Source of the DNA: Bacteroidales bacterium
GTDB taxonomy: Bacteria; Bacteroidota; Bacteroidia; Bacteroidales; Muribaculaceae
Direction: 5' to 3'
Assembly (NCBI GenBank): GCA_900769345.1
Contig: CAAGGJ010000046.1
Coordinates: 1 to 55,005 of the forward strand
Length of the DNA: 55,005 nucleotides
The notes beneath the pieces were generated by a model, which was given only the letters and a program-made list of their open reading frames with translations, was not told the DNA's origin and made no database searches. The position numbers and the translations under genes were made by a program. Position 1 is the stretch's first letter, and each line of letters opens with the position of its first letter. Shown piece by piece: positions 7,565 through 16,480 of the stretch.

Positions 7565-8185
7565 ATGAAGCAAAAATTCGACATAATAGAGTCAACTTGC
7601 ATACCCATGCAAATCGACAATTGTAATACCGACCTTATTATCCCGGCTCGCTATTTGGCATCTACCACTCGCGACCCAAAGTTCTTTGGCGATGCTTTTA
7701 TGCACGACTTGCGTTTTGATGCCAACGGCAATCCTAACCCCGATTTTGTAATGAACCGCCCCGAATACAGCGAAGCTCCTCGCACTGGCATTCACGAGAT
7801 AGTGGTTGGCGGCAAAAACTGGGGTTCCGGATCAAGCCGCGAACATGCCGCCTGGGCTATTGCCGGTTATGGCGTTCGTGCTGTTATTTCAAGCAGTTTT
7901 GCCGACATTCATCGCAACAATCTGCTCAACTGCTTTGTACTTCCCGTAGTGGTAAGCGAAGAATTCCAACAGGAACTATTTGCATCGATTGCCGACAATC
8001 CTTCAACCATAGTGAAGATTGATGTCCCCAACCAGACCGTAACCAATCTTGCCACCGGCCACAGCGAACATTTCGAAATCAATTCATATAAGAAATATTG
8101 CTTGATGAACGCCTACGATGACATCGATTTCCTACTAAGCAAGAAGGCCGACATCGAGAATTACGAAGCAAACAATCGCCAATAA
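7565..8185 (+). CDS. leuD: 3-Isopropylmalate dehydratase, small subunit
   Basis: LeuD is the swivelling small subunit that completes the LeuC active site. The protein has 206 residues. NTDLIIPARYL near the N-terminus and GSGSSREHAAWA near residue 83 are family signatures. I start at ATG 7565 (MKQKFDIIESTC). A start at 7496 lies inside leuC and adds 23 residues foreign to the family. The stop TAA overlaps the next start codon by one base (TAATG at 8183-8187), so the downstream synthase is translationally coupled to it. Confidence 0.95.
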   Translation: MKQKFDIIESTCIPMQIDNCNTDLIIPARYLASTTRDPKFFGDAFMHDLRFDANGNPNPDFVMNRPEYSEAPRTGIHEIVVGGKNWGSGSSREHAAWAIAGYGVRAVISSSFADIHRNNLLNCFVLPVVVSEEFQQELFASIADNPSTIVKIDVPNQTVTNLATGHSEHFEINSYKKYCLMNAYDDIDFLLSKKADIENYEANNRQ

Positions 8186-9705
8186 TGCGACAAATAGAGA
8201 TATTAGACACCACGCTGCGCGATGGCGAGCAAACATCGGGCGTATCGTTTTCTCGCACCGAGAAATTGGCCATTGTGCGCCTTCTAATCGAAGACCTCAA
8301 TGTGCCACGCATCGAGATTGCTTCGGCAAGAGTGTCGGAAGGCGAACTTCTCACGGCAAAGCACATTTGCGACTGGGCTAAGCGCACCGGCAACATCGAT
8401 AAGATAGAGATTCTCGGCTTTATCGATAACGGTGTGTCGATCGATTGGATTAAACAAGCCGGTGCCGGAACCATCAATCTCCTTGCCAAAGGCAGCGAGA
8501 GACATTGTCGCCTTCAGCTTGGCAAGACTCCCGATGAACATTTCGCCGAAATAACCGCTAATGTGATTGAAGCCGACAAGCAAGGTCTGAACATAAATAT
8601 TTACCTCGAAGACTGGTCGAACGGAATCATCAAATCGCCCGATTACGTCTACGAGATGATCGACAAGTTGAAGCATCTGCCCATCAAGCGCTTTATGCTC
8701 CCCGACACCCTCGGAATTCTCAACCCCAATCAGGTGTATGAGTACTGCAAGCGCATGGTGACACGTTACCCCGACTTGCACTTCGATTTCCATGCCCACA
8801 ACGACTACGACTTGGCTACAAGCAACTCGTTTGCTGCGGGTTTGGTGGGAATAAAAGGCATACACTGCACCATCAATGGGCTTGGCGAGCGAGCCGGCAA
8901 CGCACCTATGTCGAGTGTGGTAACTGTGATTCACGATATGCTCAAATTGTCAACGGGCATCAACGAGAAGAAAATCAACAAGGTTAGCCACATCGTGGAA
9001 TCGTTCTCCGGCGTGATTGTTCCGCCAAACAAACCCATCATCGGCGAAAATGTGTTTACACAATGTGCCGGTGTTCATGCCGATGGCGACAACAAAAGCA
9101 ACCTCTACTACAACGACTTGCTCCCCGAGCGATTCGGTAGAGTTCGCGAATATGCGTTGGGCAAAAATTCCGGCAAAGCCAATATTCGAAAAAATCTCGA
9201 ATCGATAGGAATCGACCTCGATGAGGAAAGCATAAAAAAAGTGACTCAACGCGTAATAGAACTTGGCGACAAAAAGGAAATAGTAACAGTCGACGACCTG
9301 CCCTACATTATAGCCGATGTGCTGAAGCACGACAAGGTGCACGATAAGGTGAAGGTCATAAACTATGCCTTGAATCTTTCGCAAGGTCTACGACCTTCTG
9401 CCACCATAAAGCTATCGATTAACGATGTTGAATACCAGCAGTTCGCCGTTGGTGATGGTCAGTACGATGCGTTTGTGAAAGCTGTAAAGTTAATCTATAC
9501 GGACAATCTAAAGCGAGAATTCCCCACACTCACCAATTATATGGTGAATATCCCGCCCGGCGGTCGCACCGATGCGTTGGTGCAAGCCAATATCACATGG
9601 CTCTACAAGGGGCACACAATAAAGACTCGCGGACTTGATGCCGACCAAATCGAAGCAGCCATACAAGCCACCGTGAAGATGCTTAACATCATTGAAAACT
9701 TATAA
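8185..9705 (+). CDS. cimA: LeuA-family synthase, probably citramalate synthase
   Basis: This is a second, divergent member of the isopropylmalate/citramalate/homocitrate synthase family, 506 residues. DTTLRDGEQTSG lies at 8-19, the metal-binding HAHND near residue 199, and NGLGERAGNAP near 231. A LeuA-type regulatory domain fills the last 130 or so residues. The family could make 2-isopropylmalate, homocitrate or citramalate. Its coupling to leuD, its place before leuB, and a true leuA at the operon head make (R)-citramalate synthase the best guess. That would let LeuCD and LeuB produce 2-oxobutyrate for isoleucine without threonine deaminase. Substrate choice is inferred from context; residues alone do not settle it here. 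Confidence 0.7.
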   Translation: MRQIEILDTTLRDGEQTSGVSFSRTEKLAIVRLLIEDLNVPRIEIASARVSEGELLTAKHICDWAKRTGNIDKIEILGFIDNGVSIDWIKQAGAGTINLLAKGSERHCRLQLGKTPDEHFAEITANVIEADKQGLNINIYLEDWSNGIIKSPDYVYEMIDKLKHLPIKRFMLPDTLGILNPNQVYEYCKRMVTRYPDLHFDFHAHNDYDLATSNSFAAGLVGIKGIHCTINGLGERAGNAPMSSVVTVIHDMLKLSTGINEKKINKVSHIVESFSGVIVPPNKPIIGENVFTQCAGVHADGDNKSNLYYNDLLPERFGRVREYALGKNSGKANIRKNLESIGIDLDEESIKKVTQRVIELGDKKEIVTVDDLPYIIADVLKHDKVHDKVKVINYALNLSQGLRPSATIKLSINDVEYQQFAVGDGQYDAFVKAVKLIYTDNLKREFPTLTNYMVNIPPGGRTDALVQANITWLYKGHTIKTRGLDADQIEAAIQATVKMLNIIENL

Positions 9706-9731
9706 AAAACAAAATAATTATACTCACAACT

Positions 9732-10796
9732 ATGGATTTTAAAATAGCAGTTCTTCCCGGCGATGGTATCGGGCCGGAAATATCGGAACAAGGTGTTGCC
9801 GTAATGAACGCCATCTGCAAACGATTCGGACATAATGTGGATTATAAATATGCCATCTGTGGCGCAGATGCCATCGATAAAGTTGGCGACCCGTTCCCTG
9901 CCGAAACTCTGAAGATTTGCCAAGAAGCCGATGCAGTGCTGTTCTCGGCTGTAGGCGACCCTAAGTTCGACAACACCCCCACAGCTAAAGTGCGTCCCGA
10001 GCAGGGTTTGCTCGCCATGCGCAAGCAGTTGGGATTATTTGCCAACATTCGCCCGGTGCAGACCTTTGGCTGCTTGCTTCACAAGTCGCCCTTGCGTGCC
10101 GATTTGGTTAAAGACGCCGATTTTATATGCATTCGCGAGCTTACCGGCGGTATGTACTTCGGTGAAAAATATCAAGACAACGATAAAGCCTACGACACCA
10201 ATGCTTACACTCGTGAAGAGATTGAACGCATCTTGAAAGTGGCATTTGAGTACGCTCGCAAGCGCCGCAAACACCTTACCGTAGTCGACAAAGCCAATGT
10301 CTTGGCTTCGAGCCGTCTCTGGCGACAGATTGCTCAAGAAATGGCTCCTCAATATCCCGATGTTAACACCGACTATATGTATGTCGACAATGCAGCGATG
10401 CGCATGATTCAAGAACCACGATTCTTCGACGTAATGGTAACCGAAAACACTTTCGGCGACATTCTCACCGATGAAGGTTCATGCATCAGCGGCAGTATGG
10501 GTCTTCTTCCTTCGGCTTCAACAGGTCTGAGCACCCCGGTTTTCGAGCCTATTCACGGTTCATGGCCTCAAGCCAAGGGCTTGAATATCGCCAATCCATT
10601 GGCTCAGATTCTTTCGGTGGCTATGCTATTTGAATATTTCGACTTAAAGACCGAAGGTGCTCTGATTCGCGAAGCCGTAGATGCATCGCTCGATGCTTGC
10701 GTGCGAACTCCTGAAATTCAAGTTGATGGCGGCGAAAAATATGGCACCCGCGAAGTTGGCGCTTGGATTGTTAACTACATCGATAACAAAGAGTAA
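9732..10796 (+). CDS. leuB: 3-Isopropylmalate dehydrogenase
   Basis: LeuB oxidises and decarboxylates 3-isopropylmalate with NAD to 2-oxoisocaproate. The 354 residues match the usual length. The isocitrate/isopropylmalate dehydrogenase fold begins with LPGDGIGPEI (8-17). The substrate-binding arginines lie in the RPEQGLLAMRKQLG region, and the signature TENTFGDILTDE lies near residue 236. If the preceding enzyme is a citramalate synthase, LeuB would also act on methylmalate. It is the last gene of the operon, 26 bases after cimA, with a hairpin 70 bases downstream. Confidence 0.96.
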   Translation: MDFKIAVLPGDGIGPEISEQGVAVMNAICKRFGHNVDYKYAICGADAIDKVGDPFPAETLKICQEADAVLFSAVGDPKFDNTPTAKVRPEQGLLAMRKQLGLFANIRPVQTFGCLLHKSPLRADLVKDADFICIRELTGGMYFGEKYQDNDKAYDTNAYTREEIERILKVAFEYARKRRKHLTVVDKANVLASSRLWRQIAQEMAPQYPDVNTDYMYVDNAAMRMIQEPRFFDVMVTENTFGDILTDEGSCISGSMGLLPSASTGLSTPVFEPIHGSWPQAKGLNIANPLAQILSVAMLFEYFDLKTEGALIREAVDASLDACVRTPEIQVDGGEKYGTREVGAWIVNYIDNKE

Positions 10797-10868
10797 AGCC
10801 TGATCACATATTTGAGATGCTATACGAAACAATAGGTTCCGGTAGCTTTCGATAGAACATCATTAACT

Positions 10869-10908
10869 GGTTCATAACGCAAGAGTTGTTTGCTATGTGT
10901 TATGAACC
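10869..10908. terminator. Hairpin between convergent leuB and the helicase gene
   Basis: A 10-base perfect stem (GGTTCATAAC, 10869-10878, with 10899-10908) follows leuB. The T-run is delayed (CTTTTTGAG about ten bases on), so termination is likely but not textbook. The rest of 10797-11009 shows no gene. Confidence 0.55.
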
Positions 10909-11009
10909 TCTTATGTTACTTTTTGAGTTTTGTCGTATTTTTCGGAGTTAATACCACTCTTGAGTATTAATCAATACGATACCAATTGCCTACTATTCAA
11001 CGACAAATT

Positions 11010-13082
11010 TTAATCATTCTTATTTTTTTTGCGCTTTCGTTGACGCAATTTGGCTATAATCGATTTCTGCACATCTGCCATATCCTCGAGTCCTATTTGC
11101 TCATATATCTCTTGCAACCTGATGTGTGGCTCTATAGCTGCCTTGTCGGCTTTTACTGCTCGTTTAAAGGCTTTTATTGCTGCAGGCATATTGTCCACTG
11201 CTTTTAGAACATATCCATATCCCAAATGCGCTTCATAATTCTTATCATCGAGCGAAATAGCCTGCTCGTAAAGAGTAACAGCTTCGTCGCACTCATCAAT
11301 GCTCACCATCACTCTCGCCTTGCCTATTAACGCCGGAACACACTCAGGCCATAGACTCAACGCCTTGTTGTAATTGGCAAGTGCTGCCTTTATGGCTATC
11401 GAATCGGTCTTTTGTGTGCCATAGTGCACCTCTTCGTCCATAGCTATACTGCCCACCGACATCGAGTCCTGCCCCATCGACACATATTCCATAGCCAGCT
11501 TGTAAAGCATCTTGCGCTGACTGTCGATTACCGTTTCTAATTGCTTAATCTCATCTTTGAGCGTTGCCATACGCGATAGCTTTATTGTCACAAAGCGTTG
11601 TATCAAGTCATCGCTCAGCGGACTCTTGATTTTTGCAGCTTCAGCGAAATCTCTTACCGCCTTGCGATAATCACCCTTATCGAATGCATTCGACGAGGTC
11701 TTATACAATTCTTTGGCTTTTGCGGTTTTCATGGCATCATCTATCAGCATACGGTCGTTAAACCGCTTGCTGAAATCCACCACTTGCGGATTTACTATTA
11801 TGTCGCGCTCGCCAATCGGCTTCAGAAGCACTATACCCTCAAGCGATGTGCATCTCGATAGTGCCACATAAGTCTGACCGCTACTGAAAGCACCTCCGGT
11901 GAAATCAATTACCACATTATTGAATGTCAAACCCTGACTTTTGTGCACTGTCAATGCCCATGCCGGTTTCAAAGGATACTGGCGAAATGAACCAAGCACA
12001 TTCTCTATCACAAGTTTCTTCTCTTCATCGTAGGCATACTGCACATTCTCCCAAATCTCAGGTTCCACGCTATATTCGTTGCCATTTTCAAGTTCCACTC
12101 GCAGCGAATCATCATTAACGAAGCTCACACGACCCAGCGTGCCATTTATCCAGCGAGAATCCTTGTCATTGCGAATAAAAATCACCTGGGCACCTTTCTT
12201 TATTATCAGTCGTTGCGATGTAGGTAAGTTTTGTGTGGGGAATGTGCCGTCTATCACACCATCGAACACATATTCTTTGCTATCGAGAGCATCCATATGG
12301 GCATCGTTGATAGTGTCGACCGTATCGCGGCGCGTGGCAAGCGTCATGGCAAACCCATCTCCGGCATTTTTATAATTGGCATTATACCGTGAGTTGATAA
12401 GCATCAAATCTTGCCGAGTAATATGATTGTCGCGCACACGGTCGAGCATCGATACGAATGTTTTATCGGTCTGTCGATATATCTTTTTCAACTCTATCGG
12501 CACAAGTCGCACATTTGAGAAGGCATAGGCATTGAAGAAGAAATATTGCTTGTAATAGCGTCTCAATATGTCCTTCATATCGGCAGTTACCACAGGTTCG
12601 AGCTGGAAAATATCGCCCACAAGGAGTAATTGCTTGCCACCGAAAGGCTCTCGCATATTGCCGCTGTACACTCGCAATACACGATCCATATAGTCAATCA
12701 TATCGCTACGCACCATCGATATCTCGTCGATAATTATCAAGTCGATATTCTTAATCAATTTCACCTTGTCCTTTGGGAAACGCAGTGTTTTGCGTATGGT
12801 TTTCGGCAAATAATCAGGATCGTCGGGCAACAATGGTTTTAACGGCATTTTAAAGAATGAGTGCATAGTCACACCTCCCACATTCACTGCAGCTATGCCA
12901 GTTGGAGCCAATATTACATATTTCTTTCGAGTATTTTTGCAGATATATCGCAAGAATGTACTCTTACCCGTTCCTGCCTTGCCCGTTAGAAATATTGAAC
13001 GATTGGTGTGCTGTATAAGTTGCCAAGCCGATTGAAACTCTTGGTTGTCTAAATCGATATTTTCAGGTAATTCTAATGCCAT
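11010..13082 (-). CDS. Pif1-like superfamily 1 helicase with C-terminal TPRs
   Basis: This 690-residue ATPase starts with a RecD/Pif1-type helicase core. Walker A is GKAGTGKS (34-41), Walker B is LIIIDEISM (about 114-122), and GDIFQLEPV is motif III. VHKSQGLTF and YVALSRCTSLEG near 390-425 are the late helicase motifs. From about 445 to 680 the protein changes to helical repeats with TPR character, for example ALANYNKALSLWP and AVTLYEQAISLDDKNYEAH, and ends in a lysine/arginine-rich tail (KLRQRKRKKNKND). Pif1 enzymes unwind forked DNA and G-quadruplexes; the TPR half probably recruits a partner. It is a single gene with a TAAATTTG -7 element just upstream and convergent with leuB. Confidence 0.88.
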   Translation of the reverse strand: MALELPENIDLDNQEFQSAWQLIQHTNRSIFLTGKAGTGKSTFLRYICKNTRKKYVILAPTGIAAVNVGGVTMHSFFKMPLKPLLPDDPDYLPKTIRKTLRFPKDKVKLIKNIDLIIIDEISMVRSDMIDYMDRVLRVYSGNMREPFGGKQLLLVGDIFQLEPVVTADMKDILRRYYKQYFFFNAYAFSNVRLVPIELKKIYRQTDKTFVSMLDRVRDNHITRQDLMLINSRYNANYKNAGDGFAMTLATRRDTVDTINDAHMDALDSKEYVFDGVIDGTFPTQNLPTSQRLIIKKGAQVIFIRNDKDSRWINGTLGRVSFVNDDSLRVELENGNEYSVEPEIWENVQYAYDEEKKLVIENVLGSFRQYPLKPAWALTVHKSQGLTFNNVVIDFTGGAFSSGQTYVALSRCTSLEGIVLLKPIGERDIIVNPQVVDFSKRFNDRMLIDDAMKTAKAKELYKTSSNAFDKGDYRKAVRDFAEAAKIKSPLSDDLIQRFVTIKLSRMATLKDEIKQLETVIDSQRKMLYKLAMEYVSMGQDSMSVGSIAMDEEVHYGTQKTDSIAIKAALANYNKALSLWPECVPALIGKARVMVSIDECDEAVTLYEQAISLDDKNYEAHLGYGYVLKAVDNMPAAIKAFKRAVKADKAAIEPHIRLQEIYEQIGLEDMADVQKSIIAKLRQRKRKKNKND

Positions 13083-13108
13083 TTCTTGCGAGTGTTTTTG
13101 CTAATAAG

Positions 13109-13116
13109 CAAATTTA
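13109..13116 (-). promoter_or_regulatory. -7 element of the helicase gene
   Basis: On the minus strand TAAATTTG lies 27 bases before the start, with ATTG (one mismatch to TTTG) 21 bases upstream at 13138-13141. Confidence 0.6.
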
Positions 13117-13231
13117 CGAAGAATTTGTGTCAATCTGCAATGTTCATGACTATAAATATCTATCAAAATACAAATAATTAGTATTTCTTTCATATTGGAT
13201 AATAGTCATGCCGAGCGTACCTAAAATAATC

Positions 13232-13260
13232 GGAGCAGATGGTATTGTTTCATCTGCCCC
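13232..13260 (-). terminator. Terminator of the outer-membrane protein gene
   Basis: On the minus strand GGGGCAGATG pairs with CATCTGCTCC (one G-U), followed by GATTATTTTAG. Confidence 0.65.
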
Positions 13261-13286
13261 AATTGTTATGTTTTATTTAAATTTCG

Positions 13287-14864
13287 TTAGAATCTTACTC
13301 CCAAAGTAGCCACTATCTGATCGCTATTATGCTTAATCAGATTGCTTGGCGATGCTTCGCCATAAGCAACCACCGGCGAGAATGCATGATATTCGCGTTC
13401 TTTGGTTCGGTGAACATAAGCTATGTCGGCATACACCTTACCAAACTTATAGCCGGCACCGAAGCTGAAATGTTGGGTATCCTTGTCGAAACCGTATGCC
13501 GGTGTAGTGCTTACGGTATAGATGTCCATCTTGTTGTTCAGTGCATCGTCATTTACGGGTGATGTTTCGTAAGAATAACCTGCACGAAGGCTCAATTGTG
13601 GGTCAACACGATACTCTGCACCTATTCTGATAATGTTCACACCCTTGTAATAGTTGCTGATATCACCATTGGTGTCGAAATAATCATTTCCGTAATCGTC
13701 TTGAAGTTTCATCGAGTCGTAAGCCACACGTTCGTAATCAAGACTAATGATACCCTTTGTGCCTATCACACCTGCCAAGCTGCCTATAAAGCGCCATGGT
13801 GTGCGAAGACGATACCAAGTTTCACCATAATCGGTAGATACACTGCTCTTTTGACCCGAATAATCAAAACCTAATGAAGTGTTATAAGCATCCTTCATCG
13901 AGTAGTAGGTAGGAGTATGGAATGCAACACCTATTCTAAGCATATTGTTAGGACGAGCTATGACACCAAACTTGAGGTTGAAACCTGTACCTGTGGTGTG
14001 AAGATAGTTCTCCAAAGCATACATAGCCGTACCAGTTACCACATTACCCACGCCGGTTATATCGTCGTTAATATAGGCATTGTCGAGTGCTTCACCATAG
14101 TAGGTGTATGTCTTGTAGTTAATATCAGTAATACCCACCGATAAACCCCAATACAACACATCCTTTACGTTTCCGCCGAAACTGAGATTAAACTCATCTA
14201 CTCCGCCTTCTTCTTTCACTTCATATTCGCCATAACCATTTGTGCCATCGCCATATAGACCTTGGAACGAACGTCCATCACTACGTGGATTGATAAGGCT
14301 ACCATCGTAAGCAAGGATATTAATCCAAGGCACATTGGTTGTAGCATATTGTGCACTTGCCAATTCATCGGCATTCCAACCTTGATCGTTGACGCAACCC
14401 GCTATGTAGTTCGACAACGATGATTGCAAATCGCGCATCTGACCTCTAAAGGCTCTTGCCTTGCTTGCACTACGATTGTAGCTCACACCCCAGTTAAATG
14501 TGCGAAGTCCATCACTGTTTAGACGATAGGCTCCAACATATCCAAATGAATTGCAACTTACCTTGGTTTGGTCCATCTTGTCGCTGAACGAGCGGTCTTG
14601 GCTCTTAGCCGACTGCATATCAAAATCTACAGTCACCGACATATCTGAACTGCGATATACACCTATACCGGCAGGGTTTTGATTCATCGATGTTACATCG
14701 CCGCCAAGGGCGCCGAACGCGCCACCCATTGCCATAAAGCGAGCGGTTCCGCGAAAGTCGGTCTGCGACATTGCATAAGCATCGATTGCACTTTGTGCAC
14801 TAAGCACTGTCGGCATTAGCGATGCGGCTATAATAAAAAGTATCTTCTTCATTTTTTTATTCAA
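13287..14864 (-). CDS. Outer-membrane beta-barrel protein, OmpP1/FadL/TodX-like
   Basis: The 525-residue protein has a clear signal peptide, with MKKILFIIAASLMPTVLSAQ ending near 25. RGTARFMAMGGAFGALGGDVTSMNQNPAGIG (here cited by its GGDVTSMNQNPAG core) is the typical FadL/OmpP1 hatch-like N-terminus. Alternating hydrophobic strands fill the rest, and the chain ends in an aromatic residue (VATLGVRF), as barrel proteins do. FadL-type barrels carry hydrophobic compounds across the outer membrane; the substrate cannot be named here. The gene follows the Tyr/Trp-rich protein by 47 bases and probably shares its transcript. A terminator follows. Confidence 0.85.
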   Translation of the reverse strand: MNKKMKKILFIIAASLMPTVLSAQSAIDAYAMSQTDFRGTARFMAMGGAFGALGGDVTSMNQNPAGIGVYRSSDMSVTVDFDMQSAKSQDRSFSDKMDQTKVSCNSFGYVGAYRLNSDGLRTFNWGVSYNRSASKARAFRGQMRDLQSSLSNYIAGCVNDQGWNADELASAQYATTNVPWINILAYDGSLINPRSDGRSFQGLYGDGTNGYGEYEVKEEGGVDEFNLSFGGNVKDVLYWGLSVGITDINYKTYTYYGEALDNAYINDDITGVGNVVTGTAMYALENYLHTTGTGFNLKFGVIARPNNMLRIGVAFHTPTYYSMKDAYNTSLGFDYSGQKSSVSTDYGETWYRLRTPWRFIGSLAGVIGTKGIISLDYERVAYDSMKLQDDYGNDYFDTNGDISNYYKGVNIIRIGAEYRVDPQLSLRAGYSYETSPVNDDALNNKMDIYTVSTTPAYGFDKDTQHFSFGAGYKFGKVYADIAYVHRTKEREYHAFSPVVAYGEASPSNLIKHNSDQIVATLGVRF

Positions 14865-14911
14865 TAATTGTATTTCTTGGTCTGATAAAAATCCTCTCTC
14901 TTTTGCATCTA

Positions 14912-16132
14912 TTATCTGCGGCCTCCTCGTCCGCCACCGCCGCCACTTGAGCGACCACCGCCACTGCTGCTGCCTCCGCCGCTGCTTCGACCACCGCTAT
15001 AGCTACTGCCGCTACTATAGCTACTACTGCTGCGAGTGGTGCTGTTATAGCTGTTACGCGAACCATAAGAGCTGTTATATGAGTCGGACGATGAACTGCG
15101 GCGTTGCGACGACACTGCACTACGGCGTTGCGTCATGGCTTGCGTAGCCGAAGCACCCACGCTGCTGCGAATGCTGCCTGTGGTACCCGGGCGTGATACT
15201 GTAGAGGATTGGCGAATAGGACGGCTCGAAGAAACACCTGAACCACCGCGATTAATCGATGTAGCTCGCGAAGAAACGCGTCCGAGCGACGATGATGTTA
15301 CCCCGCCACGGCGATTGCTTGCCAATGCATAACCGGGTCGACCTGTTGCTCCCGATGGCATGCGACCACTGTGGCCCGCTGTCAATCTGCCGCCATCGCT
15401 TATGCGTGGACGTCCTACATAGCCATAGTGATGATGATGATGTCCGCCCACCGGATAGCCGTAACCCCAAGGGCTATACCATCCGCAATACAAGCCGTGT
15501 GAGTAGCGCCATGGATCATACCAGCCACCGTACCAACCTCCATACCATGGGTCAAACCATGGATCGTACCAACCATAACGGTATGGACGATACCAATAGT
15601 AACTCGAAGGATAATATCCTCCCCAATAGAACGGGTCGTAGAATCCACCGTATGTGGGTCCCACCACAAGATTTACAGTTGGACGGTTCTCATAATAAAG
15701 TTCTACAAGCTCGGCATCATCGCTGTTATTAATAATGTCGGCATTATGAAATTTTACTATGCGGTCGGTGTAAGTGAAGTCACTACCGCTAAGCGAGTCG
15801 GCTACCATATAGTCGGCAGCATTTTCTTCGGCATAATATGCTTCCATATCGTCGTTTTTATACCTGCGGTTGTATTCATCAACGTCTCTGCCGTTCACCA
15901 CCTGCGAATTGTTATAGGTTACCACAGTATCTGCTCCACCTAAATACTTGCTAAAATATGGGTTGCGAGCAGCCTGATTCGAAGAAGTGCCCAACTGCTT
16001 CTTTACCTCCACAGTCTTATTCTCCTTCTTTGCCGAACTTGCACTATAATAGATATCATCATAGTCCTGAGCGCTTGCCACTGCACTGCTCATTAGCAAA
16101 GTTCCAACTAAAACAGAAATGTAATTTTTCAT
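14912..16132 (-). CDS. Exported low-complexity Tyr/Trp/Gly/Ser-rich protein of unknown function
   Basis: I do not recognise a family. The 406 residues begin with a signal peptide cleaved near ASA-Q (19-21). An acidic, ordinary region runs to about 155. Residues 159-240 are extremely rich in Tyr, Trp, Gly and Pro (repeats such as WYDPWFDPWYGGWYGGW), contain one Cys near 216, and end in five consecutive His (231-235). Residues 241-406 are Ser, Arg and Gly rich, finishing in glycine/serine runs and RGGRR. The lack of a C-terminal sorting domain or lipobox suggests a periplasmic or surface polymer-like or adhesive protein, which is a guess. It is immediately upstream of an OmpP1-like barrel gene. 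Confidence 0.8.
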   Translation of the reverse strand: MKNYISVLVGTLLMSSAVASAQDYDDIYYSASSAKKENKTVEVKKQLGTSSNQAARNPYFSKYLGGADTVVTYNNSQVVNGRDVDEYNRRYKNDDMEAYYAEENAADYMVADSLSGSDFTYTDRIVKFHNADIINNSDDAELVELYYENRPTVNLVVGPTYGGFYDPFYWGGYYPSSYYWYRPYRYGWYDPWFDPWYGGWYGGWYDPWRYSHGLYCGWYSPWGYGYPVGGHHHHHYGYVGRPRISDGGRLTAGHSGRMPSGATGRPGYALASNRRGGVTSSSLGRVSSRATSINRGGSGVSSSRPIRQSSTVSRPGTTGSIRSSVGASATQAMTQRRSAVSSQRRSSSSDSYNSSYGSRNSYNSTTRSSSSYSSGSSYSGGRSSGGGSSSGGGRSSGGGGGRGGRR

Positions 16133-16480
16133 AATTCTATCTTGGTTTAATCAGTTATTTCTTATTTTCTCATTTAGACCGAAAAACAATCTTTTGGTTT
16201 AATCCAATAATATTTCTTTGTAAAAATAATCAATCCATTCCACATATCTATAGAGCAGATAATATTATTAAGAATATTTATGTTAAATCCACTGTCTATC
16301 ACATCCAAAATAAATTTTTACGACGTTCGCGCTATTAAAAATTTCACATATATTATCTATCATTTCGCTATATCGATTATTCTTAATACTTTTGCATCAC
16401 CGAAAATCTGATTGTTGTATGACATAAGCAACAGTATAAGGTAAGGCATCTCCACTTTCGGCTAAAACACATTATTATAT
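16133..16480. other. Divergent AT-rich intergenic region
   Basis: This region separates the minus-strand low-complexity protein from the plus-strand dihydrouridine synthase. Apart from the -7 element at 16387 I see no gene, strong hairpin or repeat. Confidence 0.5.
16387..16394 (+). promoter_or_regulatory. -7 element of the dus operon
   Basis: TACTTTTG matches TAnnTTTG, with TTTC (one mismatch) at 16363-16366, a 20-base spacing. The start site would leave about 75 bases of leader before ATG 16481. Confidence 0.65.
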
